From Pelagimonas sp017744045 (GTDB taxonomy: Bacteria > Pseudomonadota > Alphaproteobacteria > Rhodobacterales > Rhodobacteraceae), in the NCBI RefSeq assembly GCF_017744045.1, contig NZ_JAGHRD010000004.1: a stretch of 64,000 nucleotides of DNA; one strand, given 5' to 3'. Both the position numbers and the translations under genes were made by a program. A model generated the notes under the pieces. That model saw only the letters and a list, made by a program, of their open reading frames with translations, was not told where the DNA came from and did not search any database. This document shows positions 35,263 through 44,509 of this stretch, piece by piece. Positions within the stretch are counted from its first letter, which is position 1; each line of letters opens with the position of its first letter.

Positions 35263-36111
35263 ATGTTCGACAATGCCGACGATATTCACCCGCTCTTCTA
35301 CGGTGCGCCCAAAACCACCGAGTTCAAAAAGCTGCGCAAGCGGATCGTGCAAAATGTGCGCGAGGCGGTTGATCAATATGGCATGATCGAAGACGGGGCC
35401 AAATGGCTGGTCTGCCTGTCCGGCGGCAAGGACAGTTACACGCTCTTGGCTGTTCTTTATGAGCTGAAATGGCGCGGTTTGTTGCCGGTCGAATTGGTGG
35501 CCTGCAACTTGGATCAGGGGCAGCCGGGCTTTCCGGCGACGGTCCTGCCGGAATTTCTGGAAAAGATGGAAGTGCCCCATCGCATTGAATATTCCGACAC
35601 CTATTCCATCGTCATGGACAAGATCCCGCAGGGCCGCACCTTTTGCGCGCTGTGTTCTCGTCTGCGCCGCGGCAACCTCTATCGCATTGCCCGTGAGGAA
35701 GGGTGCAGCGCCGTTGTGCTTGGCCACCACCGGGACGATATTCTCGAGACCTTCTTTATGAACCTGTTCCACGGTGGGCGTTTGGCGACCATGCCACCCA
35801 AGCTTTTGAACGAAGAAGGCGACCTGTTTGTTTACCGTCCTCTCGCCCATGTCGCAGAGGCCGATTGCGAGCGATTCGCCAAGGCGATGAATTATCCGAT
35901 TATTCCCTGTGATTTGTGCGGATCACAGGATGGATTGCAGCGCCAACAGGTGAAACAGATTCTCGATGGCTGGGAAAAGAACAGCCCCGGACGGCGCAAT
36001 GTGATGTTCAAAGCCCTTATGAATATACGTCCTTCGCATATGCTCGACCCGAAACTCTTTGATTTCGCGGGTCTGATGCGCGACCTGAACGTGGATAATT
36101 CGAACGAATAG
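35263..36111 (+). CDS. ttcA: tRNA 2-thiocytidine(32) synthetase TtcA
   Basis: 282-residue ATP-dependent tRNA thiolase. PP-loop SGGKDS lies near residue 54. Two CxxC pairs (CALCSR and CDLCGS) hold the Fe-S cluster, with GHHRDDILET between them. Length and motifs fit TtcA. The ATG at 35263 has only a weak ribosome site. Confidence 0.95.
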   Translation: MFDNADDIHPLFYGAPKTTEFKKLRKRIVQNVREAVDQYGMIEDGAKWLVCLSGGKDSYTLLAVLYELKWRGLLPVELVACNLDQGQPGFPATVLPEFLEKMEVPHRIEYSDTYSIVMDKIPQGRTFCALCSRLRRGNLYRIAREEGCSAVVLGHHRDDILETFFMNLFHGGRLATMPPKLLNEEGDLFVYRPLAHVAEADCERFAKAMNYPIIPCDLCGSQDGLQRQQVKQILDGWEKNSPGRRNVMFKALMNIRPSHMLDPKLFDFAGLMRDLNVDNSNE

Positions 36112-36183
36112 AATCGCTTTTGTTAAGAGCCGAGTTACCGATTGCCTCTAATTTCCCTGTGAAGGTTAGGGAAAGGACAGGCA

Positions 36184-37731
36184 ATGAAAATGGCCGCAAA
36201 CGCGTATCTGGGCAGGCTCCGGTTGGTTCTGCACCGCGCTCTGAACGGGCCTCAGGCTTTGGCGTTCCTTCCTGCTCTGGCTCTGGCAGCCTTTTGGCTG
36301 GGTGGCGAGGCATTGTTGATCGCCGTCGCGCTTGGCCTGCCTGCTTTGATCTTGCTCACCGGCAATTTTTCCGTTCCTGACAATGCCTCCCCGGAAGCCG
36401 CTGGGATCACGGATGTTGTGAATAACCTCACCGCCAACAAAATGGCGGAATCGGCCATGTCTCAGGCGCGCGGCGCCAGCCTGGCCTGTGCCTGTATCCT
36501 GGTTGAGGTTGATGGGTTGGATGAAATCGCCCAGCGCGGCGGTGATTCAGCCGCCGAGGCGATGCGCGACCTGACCCTGAACCGCCTGCGCAACACCCTG
36601 CGTCGCGATGATCGCGCCGTCAGGATGAGCGATAGCCGTTTCCTTATCCTCCTGGCTCCCTCGATCCGCTTGGATCTTGAGGCTTTGTTACAGCTTTCAA
36701 CGCGTCTGCAGACCAGCGTGGAAGAACCGGCTTCGCTGGAAAACTCCATGCGTTACCTGTCCGCGTCGATTGGTTTCTGCGGCAGCCCTCGGCTCTCCGA
36801 TGATGCAACCGGGGCGCAAATGCTAGAGGCGGCGCAGGTCGCCTTGACCGAAGCCGTCAAAAACGGCCCGTCTGCAATCCGCGCCTGGTCGGAAAACATG
36901 CGCGCGGCCCATAAGGAACAACAAAACCTCAAGACCGAGGTCGATCGCGCCCTTGCCAATGGTCAGATCCAACCTTGGTTCCAGCCGCAAATCTGCACGT
37001 CGACCGGCAGTATTACGGGTGTTGAGGCTTTGGCGCGCTGGATTCACCCGGAAAAGGGCATCGTGCCACCCGCGCAATTCCTGCGTGTCTTGGAAGAATC
37101 AGGTCGGATGGAACGTTTGGGTGAGGTGATCCTCCAACACAGCCTAACCGCCCTGCGCAGTTGGGATCAGGCCGGATTGGATATCCCGCGTGTCAGCGTC
37201 AACTTCTCGGATTCTGAACTCCGCGGCACAAATCTGGTGCAAAAGATCCAGTGGGAGCTGGACCGTTTCGGCCTGACGCCGCCTCGGCTGGGCATCGAAG
37301 TGCTTGAGACCGTGATTGCTGGCTCGCCAGAGGGCATCGTTGCACGCAACATCGTGGCCTTGGGTGAAATGGGCTGCCATATCGATCTGGATGACTTTGG
37401 CACCGGCCATGCCTCGATCACCGCACTGCGTAAATTCAAAGTACACCGTTTGAAAATCGACCGCAGCTTTGTCACCCGTGTGGATCGTGACGAAGATCAG
37501 CACCGTATGCTGGCTGCCGTTCTTGGCATGGCAGATCGCTTGGGGTTGGAAACCTTGGCCGAAGGTGTCGAAAGCGTCGGCGAACATGCCCTGCTGTCGC
37601 AACTGGGCTGTGACCACGTTCAGGGCTTTGGCATTGCCCGCCCAATGCCCGCCGACCAACTGATCGATTGGGCACGCGACCATGCCGACCGGATCGCTGG
37701 CGCACAACGTCTGGGCCGAGGTGCCACCTGA
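36184..37731 (+). CDS. Cyclic-di-GMP phosphodiesterase with degenerate GGDEF and intact EAL domain
   Basis: 515-residue membrane protein. Two N-terminal hydrophobic segments (about 25-60) are followed by a GGDEF-like domain whose active-site loop reads SDSRF instead of GGDEF, so it is probably catalytically dead. The C-terminal EAL domain keeps EAL (281-283), DDFGTGHAS (about 402), KIDRSF and the ETLAEGVES loop, so it should hydrolyse c-di-GMP. It could influence adhesin-mediated biofilm formation. It appears monocistronic. Confidence 0.93.
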   Translation: MKMAANAYLGRLRLVLHRALNGPQALAFLPALALAAFWLGGEALLIAVALGLPALILLTGNFSVPDNASPEAAGITDVVNNLTANKMAESAMSQARGASLACACILVEVDGLDEIAQRGGDSAAEAMRDLTLNRLRNTLRRDDRAVRMSDSRFLILLAPSIRLDLEALLQLSTRLQTSVEEPASLENSMRYLSASIGFCGSPRLSDDATGAQMLEAAQVALTEAVKNGPSAIRAWSENMRAAHKEQQNLKTEVDRALANGQIQPWFQPQICTSTGSITGVEALARWIHPEKGIVPPAQFLRVLEESGRMERLGEVILQHSLTALRSWDQAGLDIPRVSVNFSDSELRGTNLVQKIQWELDRFGLTPPRLGIEVLETVIAGSPEGIVARNIVALGEMGCHIDLDDFGTGHASITALRKFKVHRLKIDRSFVTRVDRDEDQHRMLAAVLGMADRLGLETLAEGVESVGEHALLSQLGCDHVQGFGIARPMPADQLIDWARDHADRIAGAQRLGRGAT

Positions 37732-37875
37732 AACCGGGACCAAATTCAGAAAAATCCTGCCAAGCTTGATCAACTTTGCGCCTGAACGCCTCAGATCAGG
37801 CGAATCCCCTTGACCTTTGGGCCATGTGACGCTTGAACCCTCCGGTGAACTTGAACGGATAATACGGCGGGCCCT

Positions 37876-39696
37876 ATGGACGAGCAAAACAAGAACCTGT
37901 TTCTTGCAACAGCACTCAGCTTTGTGGTGATCTTGGTTTGGTTCGTCCTGTTTCCACCGCCCGAACAACCACCCGAAGATCCAAATGCCCCCGTAGCTGT
38001 CGAAGGGCAACCGCCCGTCGCAACGGGTGACGTCGCCGCGGCCCCAACTGCCGCTCCGGGCACAGCCCCAGCGCAACCAGATGCCGAGGCCGAGACCAAG
38101 GACGCCCCGCGCGTGGCGCTGAGCACCGACCGCCTGGAAGGGTCTATTTCTCTTGTCGGCGGTCGCATTGATGATCTGCGTTTGAAAGATTATCGCGTCA
38201 CGATCGAAGAAGCCTCCGAAATCGTTCAATTCCTGAGCCCGGTTGGTTCGGAAAACCCCTATTACGCGCTTTATGGCTGGGCACCGGGGGCCGGGTTGCA
38301 GTTTGACGACGTGCCCGGTGCGAATACCGAATGGCGTGTTGAGACCGGCGAAACTCTTGGCCTGAACGCGCCGGTTATCCTGCGCTGGGACAGCCCCACC
38401 GGCCTGATCTTCCGCCGCAGCATCGCGATTGATGAGAACTACATGTTCTCGGTCACACAGAGCGTTGAAAATCCTGGGCAAGACACCGTGTCTTTGGCCC
38501 CTTACGGGATCCTCGCCCGCCACGGTGAGCCGCAAGATCTGAAGAACTTCTTCATCCTGCACGAAGGCGCGCTGCAAATGACTGACGGCATCCTTGAGAT
38601 GACCGATTACAGCGACATGCCGGATCTGGACGTTGATTCTGGCGAACGCGCTCCCGCACTGACCCAACAAGTGACCGAAGGTGGCTGGGTTGGCTTTACC
38701 GATCACTATTGGATGTCGGTCCTGATCCCGCAGCAAGGGTCCGGTTTCTCGTCTGTCATCAAATACGAGCCGAGCCGCGATATCTACCAAAGCCGCGCCA
38801 TGATGCCGACCATCACCCTGGCCGCCGGTCAAACCCAGCAAGTGACAACCCAGCTTTTCGCAGGGGCCAAGGAATGGGAAACCATCCGCGCCTATGAAAA
38901 ATCAGGCATTGATGGGTTCATCAACTCGATCGACTGGGGCTGGTTCTCTTTCCTGACCAAGCCGATCTTCACAGCCCTGCATTGGCTGAACGCGGCTATC
39001 GGCAATATGGGCTGGGCCATCATCGGTTTGACCCTGTTGATCAAGGCGATCCTCTTCCCGCTGGCCTATAAATCTTATGTCTCCATGGCCAAGATGAAGG
39101 AGCTGCAGCCTGAGATGGAGAAGATCAAAGAGCGCGCGGGCGATGACCGTGAAAAGCTGCAAAAAGAGATGATGGCGCTCTACAAAAAGGAAAAGGTCAA
39201 TCCGGCCTCTGGCTGTTTGCCGATCCTGCTGCAGATCCCGATCTTTTTCTCGCTCTACAAGGTGATCTTTGTCACGCTGGAACTGCGCCACGCGGCATGG
39301 CTGGGCCCGTTCAACGACCTGTCGGCCCCCGACCCGACCTCGATCTTCAACCTCTTTGGCATCTTCCCTTGGGCGGGTCCCGAAGCTGGTTCGATCCTTG
39401 CGCTGGTCTTTATCGGCATCCTGCCTTTGCTCTTGGGTATCTCCATGTGGCTGCAGCAAAAGCTGAATCCGGCGCCCACCGATCCAACTCAGCAGATGAT
39501 CTTTGCCTGGATGCCATGGGTGTTCATGTTCATGCTGGGTGGCTTTGCCTCGGGTCTGGTGGTGTACTGGATCGCCAACAACACCATCACCTTTACGCAG
39601 CAATATTTGATCATGCGCAGCCAGGGCTTTAAGCCTGACATTCTGGGCAATATCAAAGCCAGCTTTAAAAAGGCGGAGAAACCGGAGGCCAAATGA
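37876..39696 (+). CDS. yidC: Membrane protein insertase YidC
   Basis: 606-residue inner-membrane insertase. TM1 (about 8-26) is followed by a Pro/Ala-rich linker, the large periplasmic beta-sandwich (about 75-345) and the conserved five-helix insertase core (about 350-590) with LYKKEKVNPASGCLPILLQIP. It integrates membrane proteins with or without SecYEG. There is no clear ribosome site before the ATG. It overlaps the MOSC gene by ATGA. Confidence 0.97.
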   Translation: MDEQNKNLFLATALSFVVILVWFVLFPPPEQPPEDPNAPVAVEGQPPVATGDVAAAPTAAPGTAPAQPDAEAETKDAPRVALSTDRLEGSISLVGGRIDDLRLKDYRVTIEEASEIVQFLSPVGSENPYYALYGWAPGAGLQFDDVPGANTEWRVETGETLGLNAPVILRWDSPTGLIFRRSIAIDENYMFSVTQSVENPGQDTVSLAPYGILARHGEPQDLKNFFILHEGALQMTDGILEMTDYSDMPDLDVDSGERAPALTQQVTEGGWVGFTDHYWMSVLIPQQGSGFSSVIKYEPSRDIYQSRAMMPTITLAAGQTQQVTTQLFAGAKEWETIRAYEKSGIDGFINSIDWGWFSFLTKPIFTALHWLNAAIGNMGWAIIGLTLLIKAILFPLAYKSYVSMAKMKELQPEMEKIKERAGDDREKLQKEMMALYKKEKVNPASGCLPILLQIPIFFSLYKVIFVTLELRHAAWLGPFNDLSAPDPTSIFNLFGIFPWAGPEAGSILALVFIGILPLLLGISMWLQQKLNPAPTDPTQQMIFAWMPWVFMFMLGGFASGLVVYWIANNTITFTQQYLIMRSQGFKPDILGNIKASFKKAEKPEAK

Positions 39697-40436
39697 CCGG
39701 TGAGTTGAAAGAAATCTGGCGCTTTCCCATCAAGGCCCATGGCCGGGAAGCGTTGACCAAGGTGAGCCTGACCGCTGGTCAGGCTCTTCCTTATGATAGG
39801 CAATGGGCTGTGGCGCATGAGGCGTCAAAAGCGGATGGCAGCAAATGGGTGCCTTGTTCGCAGTTTTCCCGTGCGGCCAAGGCTCCGGGCTTGCAAGCGA
39901 TTTCTGCCAAGCTTGACGAGGCGAGCGAGCGTATGACGCTGTCGCATCCCGACCTGGCTGATCTCGAGTTTGATCCCAATACCGAAGGTCAGGAGCTGAT
40001 CGATTGGGCCGGGCACTTTGTGCCTGAAAATCGCCCTCAATCGGTAGCCGTGATCCGTTCTGCGACCGTTGCATTTACCGATAGCCACTTCCCTTCGGTC
40101 ACCATTGGCAACATGTCGTCACACCGCGCCGTGTCGCAACGCGCCGGGCAGGATCTTTCGATCCATCGCTGGCGCTGTAATCTGTGGCTCGATGGCCTGG
40201 CCCCCTGGGAAGAATTCGATTGGATCGGCAAAGAGATCCAGATTGGTGACGCCGTATTCCATGTCGAAGAGCCCACCACCCGTTGCCTGGCCACCCATGC
40301 CAACCCCGAAACCGGCAAACGTGACGTTGACGTTCTGGCAACGCTTGATCATTGGGGGCATCAGGATTTTACCGTCATGACCAAAGTGGTCCGGGGCGGA
40401 GACATTCAACCCGGAGACAAGGTCGAGGTGCTGTGA
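39693..40436 (+). CDS. MOSC-domain protein
   Basis: 247-residue protein with an MOSC N-terminal beta-barrel start (LKEIWRFPIKAHGREAL, YDRQWAVA) and a C-terminal MOSC domain containing the conserved Cys in TTRCLATHANPETGKRD. MOSC proteins bind molybdenum cofactor or a sulfur carrier; the reaction is unknown. It is coupled to yidC (ATGA) and yihA (TGATG). Confidence 0.9.
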   Translation: MTGELKEIWRFPIKAHGREALTKVSLTAGQALPYDRQWAVAHEASKADGSKWVPCSQFSRAAKAPGLQAISAKLDEASERMTLSHPDLADLEFDPNTEGQELIDWAGHFVPENRPQSVAVIRSATVAFTDSHFPSVTIGNMSSHRAVSQRAGQDLSIHRWRCNLWLDGLAPWEEFDWIGKEIQIGDAVFHVEEPTTRCLATHANPETGKRDVDVLATLDHWGHQDFTVMTKVVRGGDIQPGDKVEVL

Positions 40437-41089
40437 TGGATCAACTGCCTTTCCCCTTGGTCGATGAGCCCGAAGACGCGGAACGCGAAGCGGCGCGCAA
40501 GCTTTTTGCGGGCGAAGTCGATTTTCTCAAAGGCGTTGTCGCCATGGACGGGTTGCCGCCGGATGACCGGGCCGAGGTGTGCTTTGCCGGTCGATCCAAT
40601 GTCGGTAAATCCAGCCTGATCAACGCCTTGACCGGTCGCAAGGGGCTGGCGCGCGCATCCAATACGCCGGGGCGCACGCAGGAAATCAACTATTTCACTC
40701 TGGCAGCCGACCATTACCTTGTCGATTTGCCCGGCTATGGCTTTGCCAATGCGCCGGTCGCGGTTGTCGAGAAATGGCAGCGATTGCTCAAGAACTATCT
40801 GGCGGGCCGCGCCTCTTTGCGCCGCGCCTTTGTGTTGATCGATTTCCGCCATGGGGTGAAAAAGGTCGATGAAGAAATCATGACCTTGCTCGACCGCTCT
40901 GCGGTGACATTCCAAGTTGTGCTGACCAAAGCCGATAAGGTCAAAGCCAAGGATCATGACAAGGTATTGGCGCAGGTGCGCAGTGTTCTCGCGAAACACC
41001 CGGCGGCCTATCCCGAAATGGTTTTGACCAGCAGCGAAAAGGGTGAGGGTATCGCAACCCTGCGCACCATTATCGCTGGATTGAAGTAA
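40436..41089 (+). CDS. engB: Ribosome biogenesis GTP-binding protein YihA/YsxC (EngB)
   Basis: 217-residue GTPase for large-subunit assembly. G1 GRSNVGKSS, G3 DLPGYG and G4 TKADK are all present, with the family-typical NTPGRTQEINYF. The ATG at 40436 overlaps the MOSC stop as TGATG. It ends the yidC operon. Confidence 0.95.
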   Translation: MDQLPFPLVDEPEDAEREAARKLFAGEVDFLKGVVAMDGLPPDDRAEVCFAGRSNVGKSSLINALTGRKGLARASNTPGRTQEINYFTLAADHYLVDLPGYGFANAPVAVVEKWQRLLKNYLAGRASLRRAFVLIDFRHGVKKVDEEIMTLLDRSAVTFQVVLTKADKVKAKDHDKVLAQVRSVLAKHPAAYPEMVLTSSEKGEGIATLRTIIAGLK

Positions 41090-41101
41090 CGCCAGGTAAT
41101 A

Positions 41102-41152
41102 GGGGCTCTGCCCCGACCCGAGCAAGCTCGGGACTCCCCGGGATATTTGGGG
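41102..41152. repeat. Intergenic palindrome cluster of roseobacter type
   Basis: Three small dyads in a row: GGGG/CCCC (41102-41114), CCCGAGC/GCTCGGG (41117-41132) and CCCC/GGGG around GGGATATTT (41136-41152). This GC-palindrome plus CCGGGATATTTGGGG pattern resembles dispersed intergenic elements of the group (an impression, not checked). The rest of the 195-bp gap up to argB shows no gene. Confidence 0.4.
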
Positions 41153-41284
41153 CCCAAAGAAACCCAAGGGCGCGCTTTTTGTTTTGACGGGCAAAATGAG
41201 CTGTTCAATCTGGTAATCTGCGCAAAAACGCGGCAAAACCCAAAGACCTTAACGCTTTGGGGCCCGCAAATGAGAAAGCAGAAC

Positions 41285-42157
41285 ATGACACGTGACTGGA
41301 TCGCCACCGCCCGCACCCTTTCGGAAGCCTTGCCCTATTTGCAGCGCTATACCGGGGCGATTGTGGTCGTGAAATTCGGTGGCAATGCCATGGGTGACGA
41401 CGACGCCATGGCGCAATTTGCCCGTGACGTTGTTTTGATGCGCCAGGTCGGTGTGAATCCGGTGGTGGTGCATGGCGGCGGCCCAATGATCAATGATCTG
41501 CTTGGGCGGCTCGATATTCAGTCACATTTTGTGCGCGGCAAACGCGTGACCGACGAGGCCGTGGTCGAAGTCGTCGAGATGGTTCTGACTGGACGGGTGA
41601 ACAAACGCATCGTTCAGGCCATCATGGGCGAAGGCGGGCGGGCTGTGGGCCTGTCCGGCAAAGATGATAACCTGATGGTGTGCGAGGCGGATGATCCGGA
41701 ACTGGGCTTTGTCGGCAAACCGGTCGAGATGAATGTGCAGGCCCTGCATGACCTGTTTGCCGCCGGGATTATCCCGGTGGTGGCCCCGGTCGGTACCGGT
41801 CGGGACGGTCAGGACACCTATAACGTCAATGGCGACACGGCTGCCGGTGCGATTGCCGGAGCGTTGAAAGCTGATCGTCTATTACTTTTGACCGATGTGG
41901 CGGGCGTCAAGAATGCCGCCGGCGACGTGGTGACCGAGATGACACCCGAAGATGTCAAGCGCATGACCGCCGAAGGCGTTATCGCCGGTGGCATGATCCC
42001 CAAAACCGAAACCGCGCTCAAGGCCATCGACGAAGGTGTGCGCGGCGTGGTCATTATTGATGGCCGGGTTGAGAATGCCTGCCTGCTTGAGCTGTTCACC
42101 GAACACGGGTCAGGCTCGATGATCCGTCCCGCAGACCTGCCACCGCTTCCTGAGTGA
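41285..42157 (+). CDS. argB: Acetylglutamate kinase
   Basis: 290-residue enzyme of arginine biosynthesis that phosphorylates N-acetylglutamate. Motifs: VVVKFGGNAMG near the N-terminus, VVVHGGGPMIN, NVNGDTAAGAIA and AEGVIAGGMIPK. The ATG at 41285 follows GAGAAAG; an ATG at 41270 and longer forms are less likely. It overlaps the next gene by GTGA. Confidence 0.96.
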   Translation: MTRDWIATARTLSEALPYLQRYTGAIVVVKFGGNAMGDDDAMAQFARDVVLMRQVGVNPVVVHGGGPMINDLLGRLDIQSHFVRGKRVTDEAVVEVVEMVLTGRVNKRIVQAIMGEGGRAVGLSGKDDNLMVCEADDPELGFVGKPVEMNVQALHDLFAAGIIPVVAPVGTGRDGQDTYNVNGDTAAGAIAGALKADRLLLLTDVAGVKNAAGDVVTEMTPEDVKRMTAEGVIAGGMIPKTETALKAIDEGVRGVVIIDGRVENACLLELFTEHGSGSMIRPADLPPLPE

Positions 42158-42810
42158 TCACCACCGGTGCGATAACCTCCCAAGCCAGCGAACATGGTCT
42201 GGCGCTGCGCGGTGTCGTGGCCCCGGAGCCAGATCTAACCGTGCCTGATTGGGCGCAAAGCGTTCTGCTTTTTGGCCCGGAGGAACCGGCATTTTGGGGG
42301 ATTTTCAGCGCCTCCCCCGAATATTCAGATGGGCAGGCGGACCCGCTGGATCGTTGGTCGGATCGCATTGCGGACTCATTGGCCAGGGATTGGGGCGGGG
42401 GTGTCTTGTTGCCCTCTGACGGGCCGCCCTACCCGCCCTTTTTGAAATGGGCGGTGCAATCCAAACACGCCTGGTTTTCGCCGGTTGGCCCCTTGGTTCA
42501 CGCCGAGGCTGGGCTGTTCATCAGCTACCGTTTTGCCATTGCCCTGCCTCAACATCTAGAAGCCCCAGCTCCTACGGCCAAACCCTGTGACAGCTGTGCC
42601 GCCCCTTGCACCACGAGCTGCCCGGTCGGGGCGCTTGGCCCGGATCAAATCTATGATACCGCAAGCTGCAAAAGCTATATCGCCAGCCCAGAGGGCGCGG
42701 ACTGCCTGCAAAACGGGTGTCTGGTGCGGCGCGCCTGCCCGGTTGCGACAAATTTCCTCCGATTACCGGAACAGTCTGCTTTCCACATGGCTGCGTTTCT
42801 GAAAAACTGA
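42154..42810 (+). CDS. Ferredoxin-like 4Fe-4S protein of unknown function
   Basis: 218-residue protein with a Cys-rich C-terminal part (CDSCAAPCTTSCPVGAL, later CLQNGCLVRRACPV) that could hold one or two [4Fe-4S] clusters, as in QueG-like ferredoxin domains. The N-terminal half is unremarkable. It starts with GTG overlapping the argB stop. The function cannot be assigned; it is linked to argB and the SixA-like gene by tight spacing. Confidence 0.8.
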   Translation: MITTGAITSQASEHGLALRGVVAPEPDLTVPDWAQSVLLFGPEEPAFWGIFSASPEYSDGQADPLDRWSDRIADSLARDWGGGVLLPSDGPPYPPFLKWAVQSKHAWFSPVGPLVHAEAGLFISYRFAIALPQHLEAPAPTAKPCDSCAAPCTTSCPVGALGPDQIYDTASCKSYIASPEGADCLQNGCLVRRACPVATNFLRLPEQSAFHMAAFLKN

Positions 42811-42814
42811 CGTT

Positions 42815-43303
42815 ATGAAACGTCTAATTTTGATGCGCCACGCCAAATCTGATTGGTCTCTGGGCGAAGATGACCATGATCGCCCTTTGAACAAGCGCGG
42901 CTTTACCTCGGCCCATGCTTTGGGGGAGTGGTTGAAATCAAAGGGCTATCTCCCGGATGAGATCCTGTGTTCCAGCGCCAAGCGTACGCGTCAGACCCTG
43001 GAAGCACTGGAGGTTAACGCCGACACTTCATTCGACCAAAAGCTTTACCTGGCTGATCCCGGTGTCTTGCTGGATCAGCTCTGCAATGCGCAAGGCGATG
43101 TCGTGCTGATGCTTGCCCACAACCCCGGCATTGCCATGCTGGCGCAGGGGCTGGTCTCGCAGGCATTGCCACATCCGCGCTTTCAGGATTATCCGACAGG
43201 TGCGACACTGGTGGTTGATTTCAAATCCGACACTTGGGCCGAGATCCAACCCGGCCTGGGCCGGGTTGTTGATTTTGTTATCCCACGAGAATTGGTCGAA
43301 TAG
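42815..43303 (+). CDS. Histidine phosphatase family protein (SixA-like)
   Basis: 162-residue member of the RHG superfamily with LMRHAKS at the N-terminus and a second catalytic His in LAHNPG. The length fits SixA-type phosphohistidine phosphatases, which act on histidine phosphotransfer proteins. It starts 4 bp after the ferredoxin-like gene and meets the binding-protein gene 2 bp away, tail to tail. Confidence 0.9.
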   Translation: MKRLILMRHAKSDWSLGEDDHDRPLNKRGFTSAHALGEWLKSKGYLPDEILCSSAKRTRQTLEALEVNADTSFDQKLYLADPGVLLDQLCNAQGDVVLMLAHNPGIAMLAQGLVSQALPHPRFQDYPTGATLVVDFKSDTWAEIQPGLGRVVDFVIPRELVE

Positions 43304-43305
43304 TC

Positions 43306-44313
43306 TTAGCGAAAGGGCGGAGCGTAGAGCAGGCCGCCATCTGTCCACTGTGCGTTCAACCCACGTGACAGACCAATCGGGGTGTTCTCCCCGATATTCC
43401 TTTCAAATAATTCACCATAATTGCCCACCGCGCGAATCGCGTTCACCGCCCAATCCGGGGACAAGCCCAGCATTTCGCCCAAAATGCCTTCGGTGCCCAA
43501 CAACCGGTTGATTTCCGGGTTGTTCGTGCCTTCTAGCAATTCGTCGATATTGGCCGAAGTCACGCCCAGCTCTTCGGCAGCGATCAGGGCGTTTAGCGTC
43601 CAGCGCACCACGTCACCCCATTCATTGTCGTCATGGCGCACGGCGGGGCCCAATGGTTCCTTCGAGATGATCTCGGGCAGCAATACATGGTCGCCCGGTG
43701 TCTCGAATGTCGCGCGAATGGCGGCCAAGCCCGAGGCGTCGGTGCTGTAAACGTCACAGGCCCCTTCAAGGTAAAGCGCCTGCGCCTCGGCGGTGGATTC
43801 GATCGGAATCTCTTCGTATTCGATATTATTGCGCTCAAAGAACTCAGCCAGGTTCGGCCCGGTGGTCGTGTCAGTCTGAACGCAGACGGATTTTTCATTC
43901 AGCTCGGTGGCCGAGGAAATCCCGGAGGCTTTGGGCACCATGAATCCTTGGCCGTCATAGTAATTGATACCCACAAATTCGAGTTTCAGGTCCACATCGG
44001 CGGACATGCTCCAGGTTGTGTTCCGCGCGAGCATATCAATTTCGCCGGACAATAGTGCCGTGAACCGGGTTTTATTGGTGGTGGGGACAAATTCAACCGC
44101 AGATGGGTCACCCAAGACCGCAGCAGCAACCGCGCGACAGAGGCCAACATCAAAGCCATGCCATTCGCCATTTGCATCCTCGGATGCGAATCCGACCAAA
44201 CCGGAATTGACCCCACATCTCAGCACACCTTGTGCTTTGACGTCGTCCAATGTGCCTGCCTCTGCGGCTCCTGCGACACTTGCCAGTGCGGCTAGGAGTA
44301 TGAAATTCCGCAT
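43306..44313 (-). CDS. Amino-acid ABC transporter substrate-binding protein (AapJ/BztA-like)
   Basis: 335-residue periplasmic protein with a Sec signal (1-19, AEA-GT). Family features are VLRCGVNSGLVGFA, GFDVGLCRAVAAAVLGD and RFTALLSGEIDMLARNTTW, typical of the general L-amino-acid or Glu/Asp/Gln/Asn binding group. The permease and ATPase genes that normally follow are absent here, so it is an orphan that may feed a transporter encoded elsewhere. Confidence 0.92.
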   Translation of the reverse strand: MRNFILLAALASVAGAAEAGTLDDVKAQGVLRCGVNSGLVGFASEDANGEWHGFDVGLCRAVAAAVLGDPSAVEFVPTTNKTRFTALLSGEIDMLARNTTWSMSADVDLKLEFVGINYYDGQGFMVPKASGISSATELNEKSVCVQTDTTTGPNLAEFFERNNIEYEEIPIESTAEAQALYLEGACDVYSTDASGLAAIRATFETPGDHVLLPEIISKEPLGPAVRHDDNEWGDVVRWTLNALIAAEELGVTSANIDELLEGTNNPEINRLLGTEGILGEMLGLSPDWAVNAIRAVGNYGELFERNIGENTPIGLSRGLNAQWTDGGLLYAPPFR

Positions 44314-44452
44314 TTTTCCCTCTTCTCAGGTTATGCCTCGAACCATCGAGCTGCCCTTATACGCGGGCGTTTTTCACCAAAATCGGGCTGTCCCTTCCCT
44401 GCTGCTGCAAGTTTGGGCGATTTAGCGCTTCTGCGTCAAGGAAAGAAGGCGC

Positions 44453-44469
44453 TCAAAACCCTGTTTTGA
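44453..44469 (-). other. Small A/T-rich inverted repeat downstream of the ATP12 gene
   Basis: TCAAAAC and GTTTTGA separated by CCT, in the 196-bp gap between two minus-strand genes. It is a weak terminator or operator candidate. Nothing else is recognisable between 44314 and 44509. Confidence 0.3.
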
Positions 44470-44509
44470 TTGTATCTATACTCTTGAGCGCTGTCCGAGA
44501 CCACGTTGT

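Noticed and set aside
37144..38841. 565-codon minus-strand frame
   Set aside because: Overlaps the EAL gene and yidC in antisense; low-complexity composition and no recognisable family.
41147..42157. Longer argB starting at 41147
   Set aside because: The extension is encoded by the intergenic palindrome region and lacks similarity to ArgB; ATG at 41285 has a ribosome site.
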